A stretch of DNA of 64,000 nt, from the NCBI GenBank assembly GCA_017161305.1, contig CP031518.1:2480001-2544000 (forward strand), written 5' to 3'. Positions 16,730 to 25,030 of this stretch are shown one piece after another. Source of the DNA: Treponema ruminis (GTDB lineage Bacteria; Spirochaetota; Spirochaetia; Treponematales; Treponemataceae). Under the pieces are notes generated by a model that saw only the letters and a program-made list of their open reading frames with translations, made no database searches and was not told the DNA's origin. Positions within the stretch are counted from its first letter, which is position 1. Each line of letters opens with the position of its first letter. The position numbers and the translations under genes were made by a program.

Positions 16730-18004
16730 TTAAATAGCTTCGAGGGCCTGCTTCAAGTCAGCGAGGATATCCTCTGTGGCCTCGATACCGCAAGAGAAGC
16801 GTACCATGTCAGGGCCTACTCCGCATGCTACAAGCTCTTCGTCAGTAAGCTGGCGGTGAGTTGCAGAAGCCGGATGAAGGACACAGGTGCGGGCATCAGC
16901 GACATGAGTTGCAATCATGGCAAGCTTGAGGTTCTTCATGAATTTTTCAGCAGTCTTTCTTCCGCCCTTTACGCCGAAACTTACGACACCACAGGTTCCG
17001 TTAGGCATGTATTTCTGGGCAAGCTCGTAGTATTTGTTGCCTTTGAGTCCCGGATAGTTGACCCATGCGACATTTTTGTGGCTTGCAAGGAATTCTGCTA
17101 CAGCCTGACCGTTTGCACAGTGCTGCTTGATTCGGACTGGAAGGGATTCGATTCCCAGGTTCAAAAGATATGCGTTCATCGGAGCCTGGATTGAGCCGAA
17201 GTCACGCATGAGCTGGGCTGTACATTTTGTGATGAAAGCACCCTCTTTGCCGAACTTTGTGGCATATGTGATTCCGTGGTAGCTTTCATCTGGAGTGCAC
17301 AAGCCCGGGAACTTTTCGGCGTGAGCCATCCAGTCGAATTTTCCTGAGTCAACGATACAACCGCCGACAGTTGCGTCGTGACCGTCGAGATATTTTGTTG
17401 TTGAGTGAGTTACGATGTCAGCGCCCCATTCAAAAGGACGGCAGTTGATTGGAGTTGCGAAAGTGTTGTCTACGATGAGGGGAACTCCGTTCTTGTGTGC
17501 GATTTTTGCCCAGCGTTCGATGTCAAAGATTGTGAGGGCCGGGTTTGCAATTGTCTCGCCAAAGACAGCCTTTGTGTTAGGCTTGAAAGCGGCCTGAATT
17601 TCTTCGTCGCTTGCGTCCGGGGAGATGAAAGTGAAGTCAACGCCCATTTTTCGCATGGTGACGTTGAAAAGATTGAAAGTGCCGCCGTAAATTGAGCTTG
17701 AAGCTACGATGTGGTCACCGTTCTGGGCGATGTTGAATGTGGCAAAGAAGTTTGCAGCCTGACCGCTTGATGTGAGCATTGCGGCAGTTCCGCCCTCAAG
17801 GGCACAGATTTTGCCTGCAACCATGTCATTTGTCGGGTTCTGCAATCGTGTATAGAAATATCCCGAAGCCTCAAGGTCAAAGAGCTTGCCCATGTCCTCG
17901 GAAGTATCATATTTGAAAGTTGTAGACTGAATAATAGGAATCATTCGAGATTCGCCGTTTTTAGGCTGATAGCCTGCATGAATACATTTTGTTGCGTTTT
18001 CCAT
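16730..18004 (-). CDS. metY: O-acetylhomoserine sulfhydrylase
   Basis: 424 residues of the Cys/Met metabolism PLP-enzyme family. It makes homocysteine from O-acetylhomoserine and sulfide, or methionine when methanethiol is the thiol. The PLP lysine is in VTHSTTKYLDGHDATVGG. The length, about 30 residues longer than cystathionine lyases and synthases, and the ATKCIHAGYQP start fit MetY. The start at 18004 has GAGG upstream. No SAM riboswitch fits in the short space before it. It could use thiols released by the nitrogenase-like system at the right end of the window, but the two are 35 kb apart. Confidence 0.9.
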   Translation of the reverse strand: MENATKCIHAGYQPKNGESRMIPIIQSTTFKYDTSEDMGKLFDLEASGYFYTRLQNPTNDMVAGKICALEGGTAAMLTSSGQAANFFATFNIAQNGDHIVASSSIYGGTFNLFNVTMRKMGVDFTFISPDASDEEIQAAFKPNTKAVFGETIANPALTIFDIERWAKIAHKNGVPLIVDNTFATPINCRPFEWGADIVTHSTTKYLDGHDATVGGCIVDSGKFDWMAHAEKFPGLCTPDESYHGITYATKFGKEGAFITKCTAQLMRDFGSIQAPMNAYLLNLGIESLPVRIKQHCANGQAVAEFLASHKNVAWVNYPGLKGNKYYELAQKYMPNGTCGVVSFGVKGGRKTAEKFMKNLKLAMIATHVADARTCVLHPASATHRQLTDEELVACGVGPDMVRFSCGIEATEDILADLKQALEAI

Positions 18005-18077
18005 TTTTTCCTCGTAAGAATATTTTAGAGAAAAAATGAAAAAAAATAAACCACAGTTGAACAAAGATTTAGACAGA

Positions 18078-19055
18078 TTATTTTTTCTTTTGCTCGGAAA
18101 GGCTGTTGCGCTCCCAGAAAACTCCCTTGCTGTAACCCTGAATTGACTTGTCGCTTTCGGCACGGGCCAGGCGTTTTTCTGCCCAGAGACAGTATTCTTC
18201 GTTCTGCTCGATTCCGACATAGCGGCGGCCGAGTTTTTTTGCCACCACGCTCGCAGTTCCGCTTCCAAGGAAGGGGTCAAAGACGATGTCGCCTGGTCGG
18301 CTTGAAGCAAGCACAAGCTTTGCGTAGAGTTTTTCAGGCTTTTGGGTCGGGTGGTCGGTGTTTTCGGGCATTGACCAGAAGGGAATCGAAATGTCATCCC
18401 AGAAGTTTCCCGGATATGTGAGGCGGAAGTTGCCGTCCTCGCTTTCGTCCCAGTCCTTGGGCTTTCCGTTTTCCTTGTAAGGGGCGATTACCCTGCGCTT
18501 CATTTTTACGGATTCGACATCGAAGTAATAATCCTTGGGATTTTTGACCGCAAACCAGATGTCTTCCATTGAGTTCTTCCAGTTTGAAGAAGCCCCCCTG
18601 CCCTTTTCGCGCTGCCAGGTGATTCTGTTTAGGACTGTAAGTTCCTTTTCAACAACCCTCTGAAGGGAAGAAGTGCACTTCCAGTCGCCACAGATATAGA
18701 GGGAGCCTGTGGGCTTTAGTTTTTTACACACGAGCGGAAACCAAGTGGAAAGATAGTCGTCGTAAGACTCTTCCGAGCGGGCATTAAAGACCTTTCCGTG
18801 AAAATCCTTGGTGAGATTGTAAGGCGGGTCGATTATGATTAAATCCGCGAATTCATCAGGAAGAAGAGGAAGGACTTCAAGCAGGTCAGCGTTTATTGTT
18901 TTGTCGAGGATTTTTTCGACCGGGCAAGAAGAATCATTTCCCAAAAAAGAAGACAAATCTTCTATATTAATAAGCCGTTCCTTGAGAGCGGGAATTTCAG
19001 ATTCTTCCAGGGTGAGGGTGCGGTTTCTTGGTGCTTTCGTTTTTTCTGTATTCAC
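18078..19055 (-). CDS. Site-specific DNA methyltransferase (class beta)
   Basis: 325 residues. The catalytic motif DPPYNL is near residue 76 and the SAM-binding motif FDPFLGSGTASVVAKKLGR comes later, near residue 265; this order defines class beta N6-adenine or N4-cytosine methyltransferases, and DPPY favours adenine. It starts with GTG at 19055, with GAGG seven bases upstream. No restriction enzyme is next to it, so it may be an orphan or regulatory methylase; the target sequence cannot be read from here. A hairpin repeat lies directly upstream. Confidence 0.85.
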   Translation of the reverse strand: MNTEKTKAPRNRTLTLEESEIPALKERLINIEDLSSFLGNDSSCPVEKILDKTINADLLEVLPLLPDEFADLIIIDPPYNLTKDFHGKVFNARSEESYDDYLSTWFPLVCKKLKPTGSLYICGDWKCTSSLQRVVEKELTVLNRITWQREKGRGASSNWKNSMEDIWFAVKNPKDYYFDVESVKMKRRVIAPYKENGKPKDWDESEDGNFRLTYPGNFWDDISIPFWSMPENTDHPTQKPEKLYAKLVLASSRPGDIVFDPFLGSGTASVVAKKLGRRYVGIEQNEEYCLWAEKRLARAESDKSIQGYSKGVFWERNSLSEQKKK

Positions 19056-19074
19056 TTCTAATCCTCAAAATTTA

Positions 19075-19223
19075 GCGGGCGTTGCGGGTAGGGAGCGACC
19101 CTTCAGGGGCAAAACCTGCGAGGCAGGTTTTGAGCGAGTCTCGGTGAAGGCTGCGCCTGAACCGTACCCGCAGAAGGGGGTGTCGGCGCAACGAAGTGCG
19201 ACGCAGGGGGAAGGCTTTCCCCC
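19075..19223 (-). repeat. Dispersed GC-rich hairpin repeat, long copy (R1)
   Basis: Read on the minus strand it begins with a GGGGGAA...TTCCCCC hairpin and holds the modules TGCGTCGCACTTCGTTGCG, GAGACTCGCTCAAAAC followed by an inverted repeat and GTTTTG, and CGTCGCTCCCTACC-like ends. Parts recur at 36527, 44630 and 53235. GC content is far above the neighbouring gaps. Confidence 0.7.
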
Positions 19224-19958
19224 TTAATCTCTTCTTCTTCCGCGGTTTGCAATCAGGAGAATACGCACGAACGATGCGATTGCACTGAGCGCACTGGCGA
19301 CGTAAGTCATGGCTGCAGCCCAGAGAACGCTCCTTGCGCCCGAAAGTTCTTTTTTATCTACAAAAACACCGGCTTCCTTGAGGATTTTAAGGGCCCGGCG
19401 GGAAGCATCGAACTCGACAGGAAGGGTTACAAGGTAAAAAAGCGTAGCGCCGGCAAAAAGAAGGAGGCCGATGTCTGTAACCAACTGCAAAACCGGGAGG
19501 CGGCCTTCTGCATAAGCCGATGCCCCGAAACCGATTCCAATCAAGACCATAAGGGGGCCAAGCCGGGAACCCAGGTTTGCTACAGGAACAAGGGCGCGGC
19601 GGAAATTGAGAGGAAAATAGCCGACGTTGTGCTGGATTGCGTGGCCTGTTTCGTGGGCTGCAACTCCAACTGCCGCAATCGAGGTGCTTGAATAGGTTGA
19701 GTCACTGAGGCTCAGTATTTTTGTAACAGGATTGTAGTTGTCGGTTAAATTTCCGTGGATATGTTCGATTTTAACGTCGGTGATACCGTTTGCACGGAGC
19801 AGGATTGCAGCCGCCTGGGCTCCGGTAACTCCGCGCTGGGTGCGGATTCTGTCATATTTTGCAAAACGTGATTTTACAGCCGCACTGGCCCACAAACTGA
19901 GCAGAAGAGCGGGAATAACAAAAATCAGATAAGTGTAATCAATTCCGTAATAGTACAT
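19224..19958 (-). CDS. YugP-type zinc metallopeptidase, membrane protein
   Basis: 244 residues. An N-terminal membrane segment is followed by the zinc motif in AAHETGHAIQH, and by two more hydrophobic regions (LVPVANLGSRLGPLMVLIGI and GLLLFAGATLFYLVTL). This matches the neutral zinc metallopeptidase family of YugP, whose substrates are not known. The ATG at 19958 follows a TATAAT box by six bases with a TTGCTC -35 seventeen bases further up, so the mRNA is probably leaderless. It is read divergently from the permease at 20039. Confidence 0.82.
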   Translation of the reverse strand: MYYYGIDYTYLIFVIPALLLSLWASAAVKSRFAKYDRIRTQRGVTGAQAAAILLRANGITDVKIEHIHGNLTDNYNPVTKILSLSDSTYSSTSIAAVGVAAHETGHAIQHNVGYFPLNFRRALVPVANLGSRLGPLMVLIGIGFGASAYAEGRLPVLQLVTDIGLLLFAGATLFYLVTLPVEFDASRRALKILKEAGVFVDKKELSGARSVLWAAAMTYVASALSAIASFVRILLIANRGRRRD

Positions 19959-19964
19959 ACACTA

Positions 19965-19993
19965 ATTATAGATTAGGAATGAGAAATGAGCAA
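19965..19993 (-). promoter_or_regulatory. Promoter for leaderless zinc-peptidase mRNA
   Basis: -35 TTGCTC (19993-19988), 17-bp spacer, -10 TATAAT (19970-19965), six bases, then ATG 19958. Confidence 0.65.
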
Positions 19994-20023
19994 TCAGTGG
20001 TTATTTTCACACACTTTTCTTTG

Positions 20024-20038
20024 TGCTATTATCTTTTC
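20024..20038 (+). promoter_or_regulatory. Extended -10 promoter for leaderless permease mRNA
   Basis: TGC-TATTAT (20024-20032) followed by six bases and ATG 20039. The extended TGn element is intact; no Shine-Dalgarno sequence. Confidence 0.6.
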
Positions 20039-21199
20039 ATGCGTAAATTTGCTATCTGGTTAAAGAATCTTTTCAAAAAAGACATCATGCTTTCCGTGTC
20101 GCTTGCGGTGGCAATCATATCACTTTTCATCACTCCGCCATCAAAGGAACTTCTGCACGACATCAACTGGCGCACTCTTGCAACGCTTTTCATGCTGCTT
20201 TCCGTTCTGGAGGGATTTAAAAGCGAAAACATCTTTGAGCCGCTTTTGAAAAGGACAAAAAACCTTTCATCGATGAAGACCCTCACTGTCTTTTTTGTCT
20301 ACTGCGTCTTTTTCTCGTCAATGTTCGTCACAAACGACGTTTCGCTGATTATTTTCGTTCCGCTTACAATAATAATGTTCCGGGCTGGCGGTCAGGAAAA
20401 ATACATTCTTCCCGTCCTCACTTTTGAAAACATCGCCGCAATCCGTGGCTCGCTTTTAACTCCTTTCGGAAGCCCGCAGAACCTCTTTCTTTATGCAAAG
20501 AGCGGCATTTCAACGCCGGAATTCATGAAGATGATGGCTCCACTTTGGATTTTCAGCGCTTTTCTTCTATATATATTCATTTCGATTCTGTATCGTAAAA
20601 ATTCAAAGGAAAAGATTGAGATTAAGGAAGAAATTGTCTCAGAACCTGAAACAGCAAAAAAAACACACCATAAAAGGCGAATCATGTATCAGGTGCTTTT
20701 TGTGATTGTCGTTGCTTCGATTGTAACACGCACTCATTACTACCCTGTCGTGCTCGGTCTTGTATTCATTACGCTTTTGATTGGCGACCGGAAGATTCTC
20801 GTCAAAACAGATTACGTTCTTCTGCTCACCTTCCTCTGTTTCTTTACCTTCTCGTCTTCAATCTGCCGTCATCCGGCAATTTCGGGCTTCCTTGAGCGCT
20901 CAGTCGCAGGTCATGAATATATCTGGAGTATTCTTTTGAGCCAGGTGATTTCAAACGTTCCTGCAAGCATCGTTCTTTATCCTTTCTCTACGAATCTCCG
21001 TGCCCTTCTTTACGGTTTGGACAGCGCTGGCTTGTGTTCTCTGATTGGAAGCCTTGCAAGCGTAATCAATCTCAGGCTTTACATGAGGGAATATCCGGGA
21101 AAAGTTTTTGCATTCATCAAGACTTTCACATGGATAAGCCTCGCATTCTTTGCGGTAGTTGTTTTGCCGCAGCTCGCGCTCATCAAGTATTTTCTCTAG
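20039..21199 (+). CDS. ArsB/citrate-type anion permease
   Basis: 386 residues with about ten hydrophobic segments, an inner-membrane transporter. Two half-repeats carry the signature regions of the ArsB/NhaD/DASS superfamily: FVTNDVSLIIFVPLT in the first half and SNVPASIVLYPF in the second. A charged loop rich in Lys and Glu (near EKIEIKEEIVSEPE) divides the halves. The substrate (dicarboxylate, citrate, arsenite or Na+/H+ exchange) cannot be decided from sequence. ATG 20039 is chosen because of the -10 box just before it. Confidence 0.75.
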   Translation: MRKFAIWLKNLFKKDIMLSVSLAVAIISLFITPPSKELLHDINWRTLATLFMLLSVLEGFKSENIFEPLLKRTKNLSSMKTLTVFFVYCVFFSSMFVTNDVSLIIFVPLTIIMFRAGGQEKYILPVLTFENIAAIRGSLLTPFGSPQNLFLYAKSGISTPEFMKMMAPLWIFSAFLLYIFISILYRKNSKEKIEIKEEIVSEPETAKKTHHKRRIMYQVLFVIVVASIVTRTHYYPVVLGLVFITLLIGDRKILVKTDYVLLLTFLCFFTFSSSICRHPAISGFLERSVAGHEYIWSILLSQVISNVPASIVLYPFSTNLRALLYGLDSAGLCSLIGSLASVINLRLYMREYPGKVFAFIKTFTWISLAFFAVVVLPQLALIKYFL

Positions 21200-21201
21200 A
21201 C

Positions 21202-21235
21202 AAAAAAAAATCCGTCTCGACTTGAGACGGATTCT
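21202..21235 (-). terminator. Terminator between convergent genes
   Basis: AATCCGTCTC / GAGACGGATT stem with a 5-base loop, followed on the minus strand by nine Ts. It terminates the small basic-protein gene and may help end the permease transcript. Confidence 0.85.
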
Positions 21236-21249
21236 CGATTTAATCAAAC

Positions 21250-21390
21250 TTATTTTTTTGATTTAGAATCAGTTGCAGCCAATGCTGCGAGAAGAGCGTA
21301 GTTAGCAGCAAGTCTTTTTGACTGTTTTTTGCTGTTAGCTCGTGTTGTTTTGTTGCTAACCAATGGGCGGAAGCGTCGTGCAAGTCTCAT
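21250..21390 (-). CDS. Small, very basic protein, 46 aa
   Basis: A 46-residue frame, starting MRLARRFRPLVSNKTTRANS and ending DSKSKK. It has 13 Lys/Arg and one acidic residue; the N-terminal half is basic, followed by an alanine-rich helix. An ideal AAGGAG lies six bases before the ATG and a strong terminator follows the stop, so this is a real transcription unit. It resembles small ribosomal or nucleoid proteins in composition, but I do not recognise a family. It lies between the anion permease and gpmI. Confidence 0.75.
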   Translation of the reverse strand: MRLARRFRPLVSNKTTRANSKKQSKRLAANYALLAALAATDSKSKK

Positions 21391-21470
21391 ACAATTCTCC
21401 TTGAAAAAATGTGAATCAATTATAACAGAAAAAGGATTGCCATATCAAGTACGGCAATCCAAGTCCTTAA

Positions 21471-23126
21471 TTATTTAAGATTTACCATTGACTTATCGTA
21501 ATCTGTTGGTGGAACGAATCCCATCAAAGTCATGAGTGTTGCAGGCCAGCTTGAGATTCCAAGACCGCTGTTCAACTCGAGATCATACTCGCCCTTGTAT
21601 TCTGGATCGTAGATGATGCCTGGAACCGGGTTCAATGAGTGAGATGTCTTTGGCTTTGGCTCGCCGTCTGCACCTATAGCAACTGAACCGTCTTTCTTGT
21701 GCTCGTACATATCGTCTGAGTTTCCGTGGTCAGCTGTAAGACAGAGGATACCGCCTGCCTTTTCGATAGCTGCCTTAAGACGTCCAAGCTGAAGGTCCAT
21801 ACCTTCCATAGAACATACAACAGCGTTGAATACACCAGTGTGTCCAACCATATCACCGTTAGGGTAGTTGAGACGGATGTGATCATATTTTCCGCTTTCG
21901 ATAGCTTCGATTACCTTGTCAGTAATTTCTGCACATTTCATCCATGGGCGCTGCTCGAATGGAACAACATCAGATGGAACTTCGATATATGTTTCAAGAT
22001 TCTTGTCGAATTCACCAGGGCGGTTACCGTTGAAGAAGTATGTAACGTGACCGTATTTCTGAGTTTCAGAAATTGCCATAAGATGAACACCAGTCTTTGT
22101 AAGATATTCACCCATTGTGCGGTCAATGCTTGGTGGGTTTACGAGGAACTGAGCCGGCTTGTGGTTATCACCGTCGTATTCCATCATGCCTGCATATTCA
22201 ACAGCCGGGCGGCGTACGCGGTCAAAGTGTGGGAAGTTGTCTTCTTCGAATGCTGCAGTAATTTCAAGAGAGCGGTCACCACGGAAGTTGAAGAAGATTA
22301 CGCTGTCGCCGTCTACGATTGGTCCGACAGGTTTTCCGTCTTTTGCAATTACGAACTCGTGCATATCCTGGTCGAGAAGGCCAGCGTTTTCGTTACGGTA
22401 TGTATTGATAGCTTCAGTAGCAGAAGCGAACTGACGGCCGTCAGCAAGAACATGAGCGTGCCATCCGCGCTCAACCATGCTCCAATCTGCACCGTAGCGG
22501 TCCATAGTGATGTACATACGTCCACCACCAGAAGCAATCTGATAGTCTACATCGCTGAATTCAGCAAGGAATTTTTCAAGAGGTTCAAAATATTCAAGAG
22601 CAGATGTTGGAGGAACATCACGTCCGTCCAAAAGTGCGTGTACGCGCAAAGTCTTTACACCTTCTTTGTGAGCCTGAGTAATCATAGCCTTAAGGTGATC
22701 AATGTGAGAGTGAACGTTTCCGTCAGAAACAAGACCAATAAGGTGGAATGTAGAGTTTTTGTCCTGAACATTCTTTACGAGCTTTTTCCAAGTTGCACCC
22801 TGGAACATGCTGCCAGAAGAAATAGACTCACCAACAAGCTTAGCACCCTGAGCGAATACGCGGCCACAACCCATAGCGTTGTGTCCAACCTCAGAGTTAC
22901 CCATGTCGTCATCAGTAGGAAGACCTACGGCTGTACCGTGAGCCTTGAGCTGAGTGTGAGGGCAGTTTTTTGTGAACCAGTCGAGGTACTTCATTTTTGA
23001 AGCTTTAACTGCATCACCCTCTTCGTATTTTCCATATCCAACGCCGTCCATAATTACGAGAACTACAGGACCACGGCGGCCTTTCCAGTTTGGATTTTTT
23101 TCCAAAGCATGCATTGTGTCTGCCAT
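21471..23126 (-). CDS. gpmI: 2,3-bisphosphoglycerate-independent phosphoglycerate mutase
   Basis: 551 residues, interconverts 3- and 2-phosphoglycerate in glycolysis. The alkaline-phosphatase-type metal site starts with LVIMDGVGYG; the phosphoserine nucleophile is Ser78 in DDMGNSEVGHNAMGCGR; LTADHGNSDDM and SHSLNPVP near the end complete the Mn site. Full length. Strong AGGAG before the ATG. A row of hairpins in the leader may regulate it. Confidence 0.93.
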   Translation of the reverse strand: MADTMHALEKNPNWKGRRGPVVLVIMDGVGYGKYEEGDAVKASKMKYLDWFTKNCPHTQLKAHGTAVGLPTDDDMGNSEVGHNAMGCGRVFAQGAKLVGESISSGSMFQGATWKKLVKNVQDKNSTFHLIGLVSDGNVHSHIDHLKAMITQAHKEGVKTLRVHALLDGRDVPPTSALEYFEPLEKFLAEFSDVDYQIASGGGRMYITMDRYGADWSMVERGWHAHVLADGRQFASATEAINTYRNENAGLLDQDMHEFVIAKDGKPVGPIVDGDSVIFFNFRGDRSLEITAAFEEDNFPHFDRVRRPAVEYAGMMEYDGDNHKPAQFLVNPPSIDRTMGEYLTKTGVHLMAISETQKYGHVTYFFNGNRPGEFDKNLETYIEVPSDVVPFEQRPWMKCAEITDKVIEAIESGKYDHIRLNYPNGDMVGHTGVFNAVVCSMEGMDLQLGRLKAAIEKAGGILCLTADHGNSDDMYEHKKDGSVAIGADGEPKPKTSHSLNPVPGIIYDPEYKGEYDLELNSGLGISSWPATLMTLMGFVPPTDYDKSMVNLK

Positions 23127-23345
23127 TTATATCTCCTATAAAAAGTCAAGAAGAATGTTTCAACATTCGATTGACTTTTTAATGCCACTTCGCAATGAAA
23201 TGAGAAGCGGCAGTTAATGAAGCAAGTTTCCAACGGAAACTTGTCATGATAAAAAGCAGACAATATTTCTGGCTGCTTTTTATCTTTATCTCCTTAAATC
23301 AGATTAAATAATACTGTTTTTAACGGCTTTGTACAATTATAAATG
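23127..23345 (-). promoter_or_regulatory. Structured 5' leader upstream of gpmI
   Basis: The gap contains a TATAAT box on the minus strand (23341-23336), then four inverted repeats in transcript order: 23281-23251 (AAAAAGCAG arms), 23243-23223 (perfect 9-bp arms CAAGTTTCC/GGAAACTTG), 23211-23184 (GCCRCTTC-type arms) and 23180-23140 (10-bp outer arms plus an inner stem). The last ends in TTTTT just before the ribosome-binding site, a terminator-like shape. The first may instead terminate the upstream diguanylate cyclase gene. A possible 22-codon frame (23247-23179) lies between, without a ribosome-binding site. Confidence 0.55.
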
Positions 23346-23380
23346 GCAGGCAGATTTTCATAGATTAAGGAATTTTCCCG

Positions 23381-25030
23381 CTATCTTACCAGTCCGCGGC
23401 CACCCTTCATGGCGATTTTGGATTTGTACATTTCGCCGTCGGCTCGCTCGAAGACTGACTGGAAATCTTCGTCTGATTTTGGGTCATAGACTGCAAGGCC
23501 GGAAGCGATTGAGATTCTTTCGAAGGCTTCGTTCTTTTCTGCGACAGGCATTGCCATTTCAAGGCGCAGGTCGGCAAGCAGTTCTTCCTTGTTTTCGAAA
23601 TCTTTTCCAGTGATGATTGCTACGAATTCATCGCCGCCGATACGGTATATCGTGCTGTAAATGAAAGTCTTGCTGATTAAGTTGCAGGCACACTTTATCA
23701 AAAGGTCGCCAGCTTTGTGTCCGAATGAATCGTTTATGTTCTTGAGGTTGTTGACGTCAAAAACGATAACTCCGAACTCCAGAGCCAGGTTGGAAACCTT
23801 GTTTCTCCTGATTTTTTCATTCATTTCATCGCGGGCGTCGATGTAGGCACGCTTGTTTTTTACGCCTGTCATCGCATCAAGATAGGCAAGATTGTTGATA
23901 TATTCAAACTGCCTCTTGAGGGACTTGGCCATGAAGGCAAAATTTCCTGTGAGCTCGCCCACTTCATCATTGCTCTTGAAGTCGAATTCAACGTCGTAAA
24001 CACCGGCAATGATGTTTTTTGCATAGAATGAAAGTTTTTTGAGCGGCCGAGTGAATTTATCAGACATCCACACGCTCCACAAAGATACGAGCAGGGAAAT
24101 CACAATCACGGAAATTATCAGGCTGTAAATCAGCTTGGTGCGCTCATGGTCAATTTCTTCGGCAGGAACGCTGACCACAAGCAGAAGGTCGCTTTCAAGC
24201 TCCTTATAAAGCATGCGGTATTTCTTGCCATTGTTTTTGTACTCGTAAAAGCTGGAATTCAGCTCACTGTTCTCAATCAGCTTAAAGTCCCGGGAATATT
24301 CAAAAAGCTTTGTACCTGCCGGAACCGAACGGTGGTAAACGACTTTAAAACTTTCGTCCGTCAAGAAAGCATAGCCTGAGTTATAGATAGTGATTGAATT
24401 TACAACGGATGCGATGTCATCAAAATCAATGTCCATTCCGACCAGGGCAATCAGTTTTTCATCTTTGAAGACCGGAATACCATAGGAAATGACATACTCA
24501 TTAAAATCTTCATTATAATAGGGGGCAGTCCAGACACCATTTCTAAAAAGTCCGTCATGGTAATACCAGCTGTTGTCAAAATCCAAATCAGGAATCGGGA
24601 AATTTTTCAATGAATCCTGAATGAGGATGCCGTCCTTTTTGCGCCAGAGGAAACTCTTGGTCTCATTTGTGAGTTTAGGAGAGAATTTGACATAAAGTGC
24701 CATTGCAGGAGCGGTACATCTGGAAATGTAATGGGAAAGATCCACAAGATGAGAAAAATAGCCGGAAAATTTTGCTTCGTTGGCCAAATCACCGATATTT
24801 TCGAGCTCAGTGCGGACATAATGGGCTAAAACCGTTGAAGACTGCTCCACCTCAAAGAACATGGAATCGAGACCGACTGTCTGGGCCTGAGCCATCAAAT
24901 CAAGAATTTTTGCAGAACTTCGCTTTACGGCCGTGCTTGACCAGAAGACACCGAATCCGCCGATGACGACTGAAGCCGTAAAAATACCTGCGAGAACTAT
25001 AAAAAATACCTGATATTTAATAGTTTTCAT
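23381..25030 (-). CDS. Membrane diguanylate cyclase (dCache-like sensor, HAMP, GGDEF)
   Basis: 549 residues. One membrane segment at the N-terminus, a periplasmic dCache-like sensor region of about 260 residues, a second membrane segment (LIYSLIISVIVISLLVSLW), a HAMP linker and a GGDEF domain with the intact motif YRIGGDEFVAI. It should make cyclic di-GMP in response to an external signal. The RxxD inhibitory site normally just before GGDEF is not seen. The gene starts inside the end of the MATE gene (ATGA overlap), so transport and signalling may be linked. Confidence 0.88.
   Translation of the reverse strand: MKTIKYQVFFIVLAGIFTASVVIGGFGVFWSSTAVKRSSAKILDLMAQAQTVGLDSMFFEVEQSSTVLAHYVRTELENIGDLANEAKFSGYFSHLVDLSHYISRCTAPAMALYVKFSPKLTNETKSFLWRKKDGILIQDSLKNFPIPDLDFDNSWYYHDGLFRNGVWTAPYYNEDFNEYVISYGIPVFKDEKLIALVGMDIDFDDIASVVNSITIYNSGYAFLTDESFKVVYHRSVPAGTKLFEYSRDFKLIENSELNSSFYEYKNNGKKYRMLYKELESDLLLVVSVPAEEIDHERTKLIYSLIISVIVISLLVSLWSVWMSDKFTRPLKKLSFYAKNIIAGVYDVEFDFKSNDEVGELTGNFAFMAKSLKRQFEYINNLAYLDAMTGVKNKRAYIDARDEMNEKIRRNKVSNLALEFGVIVFDVNNLKNINDSFGHKAGDLLIKCACNLISKTFIYSTIYRIGGDEFVAIITGKDFENKEELLADLRLEMAMPVAEKNEAFERISIASGLAVYDPKSDEDFQSVFERADGEMYKSKIAMKGGRGLVR

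Noticed and set aside
18005..18397. N-terminal extension of metY
   Set aside because: The frame continues 131 codons upstream but overlaps the methyltransferase gene, and a clear ribosome-binding site and family start are at 18004.
21726..23000. A 424-codon open frame on the plus strand opposite gpmI
   Set aside because: It lies wholly antisense to a textbook gpmI, its composition (many Val, Phe, Cys, Ser) is that of a reverse-frame shadow, and it has no ribosome-binding site.
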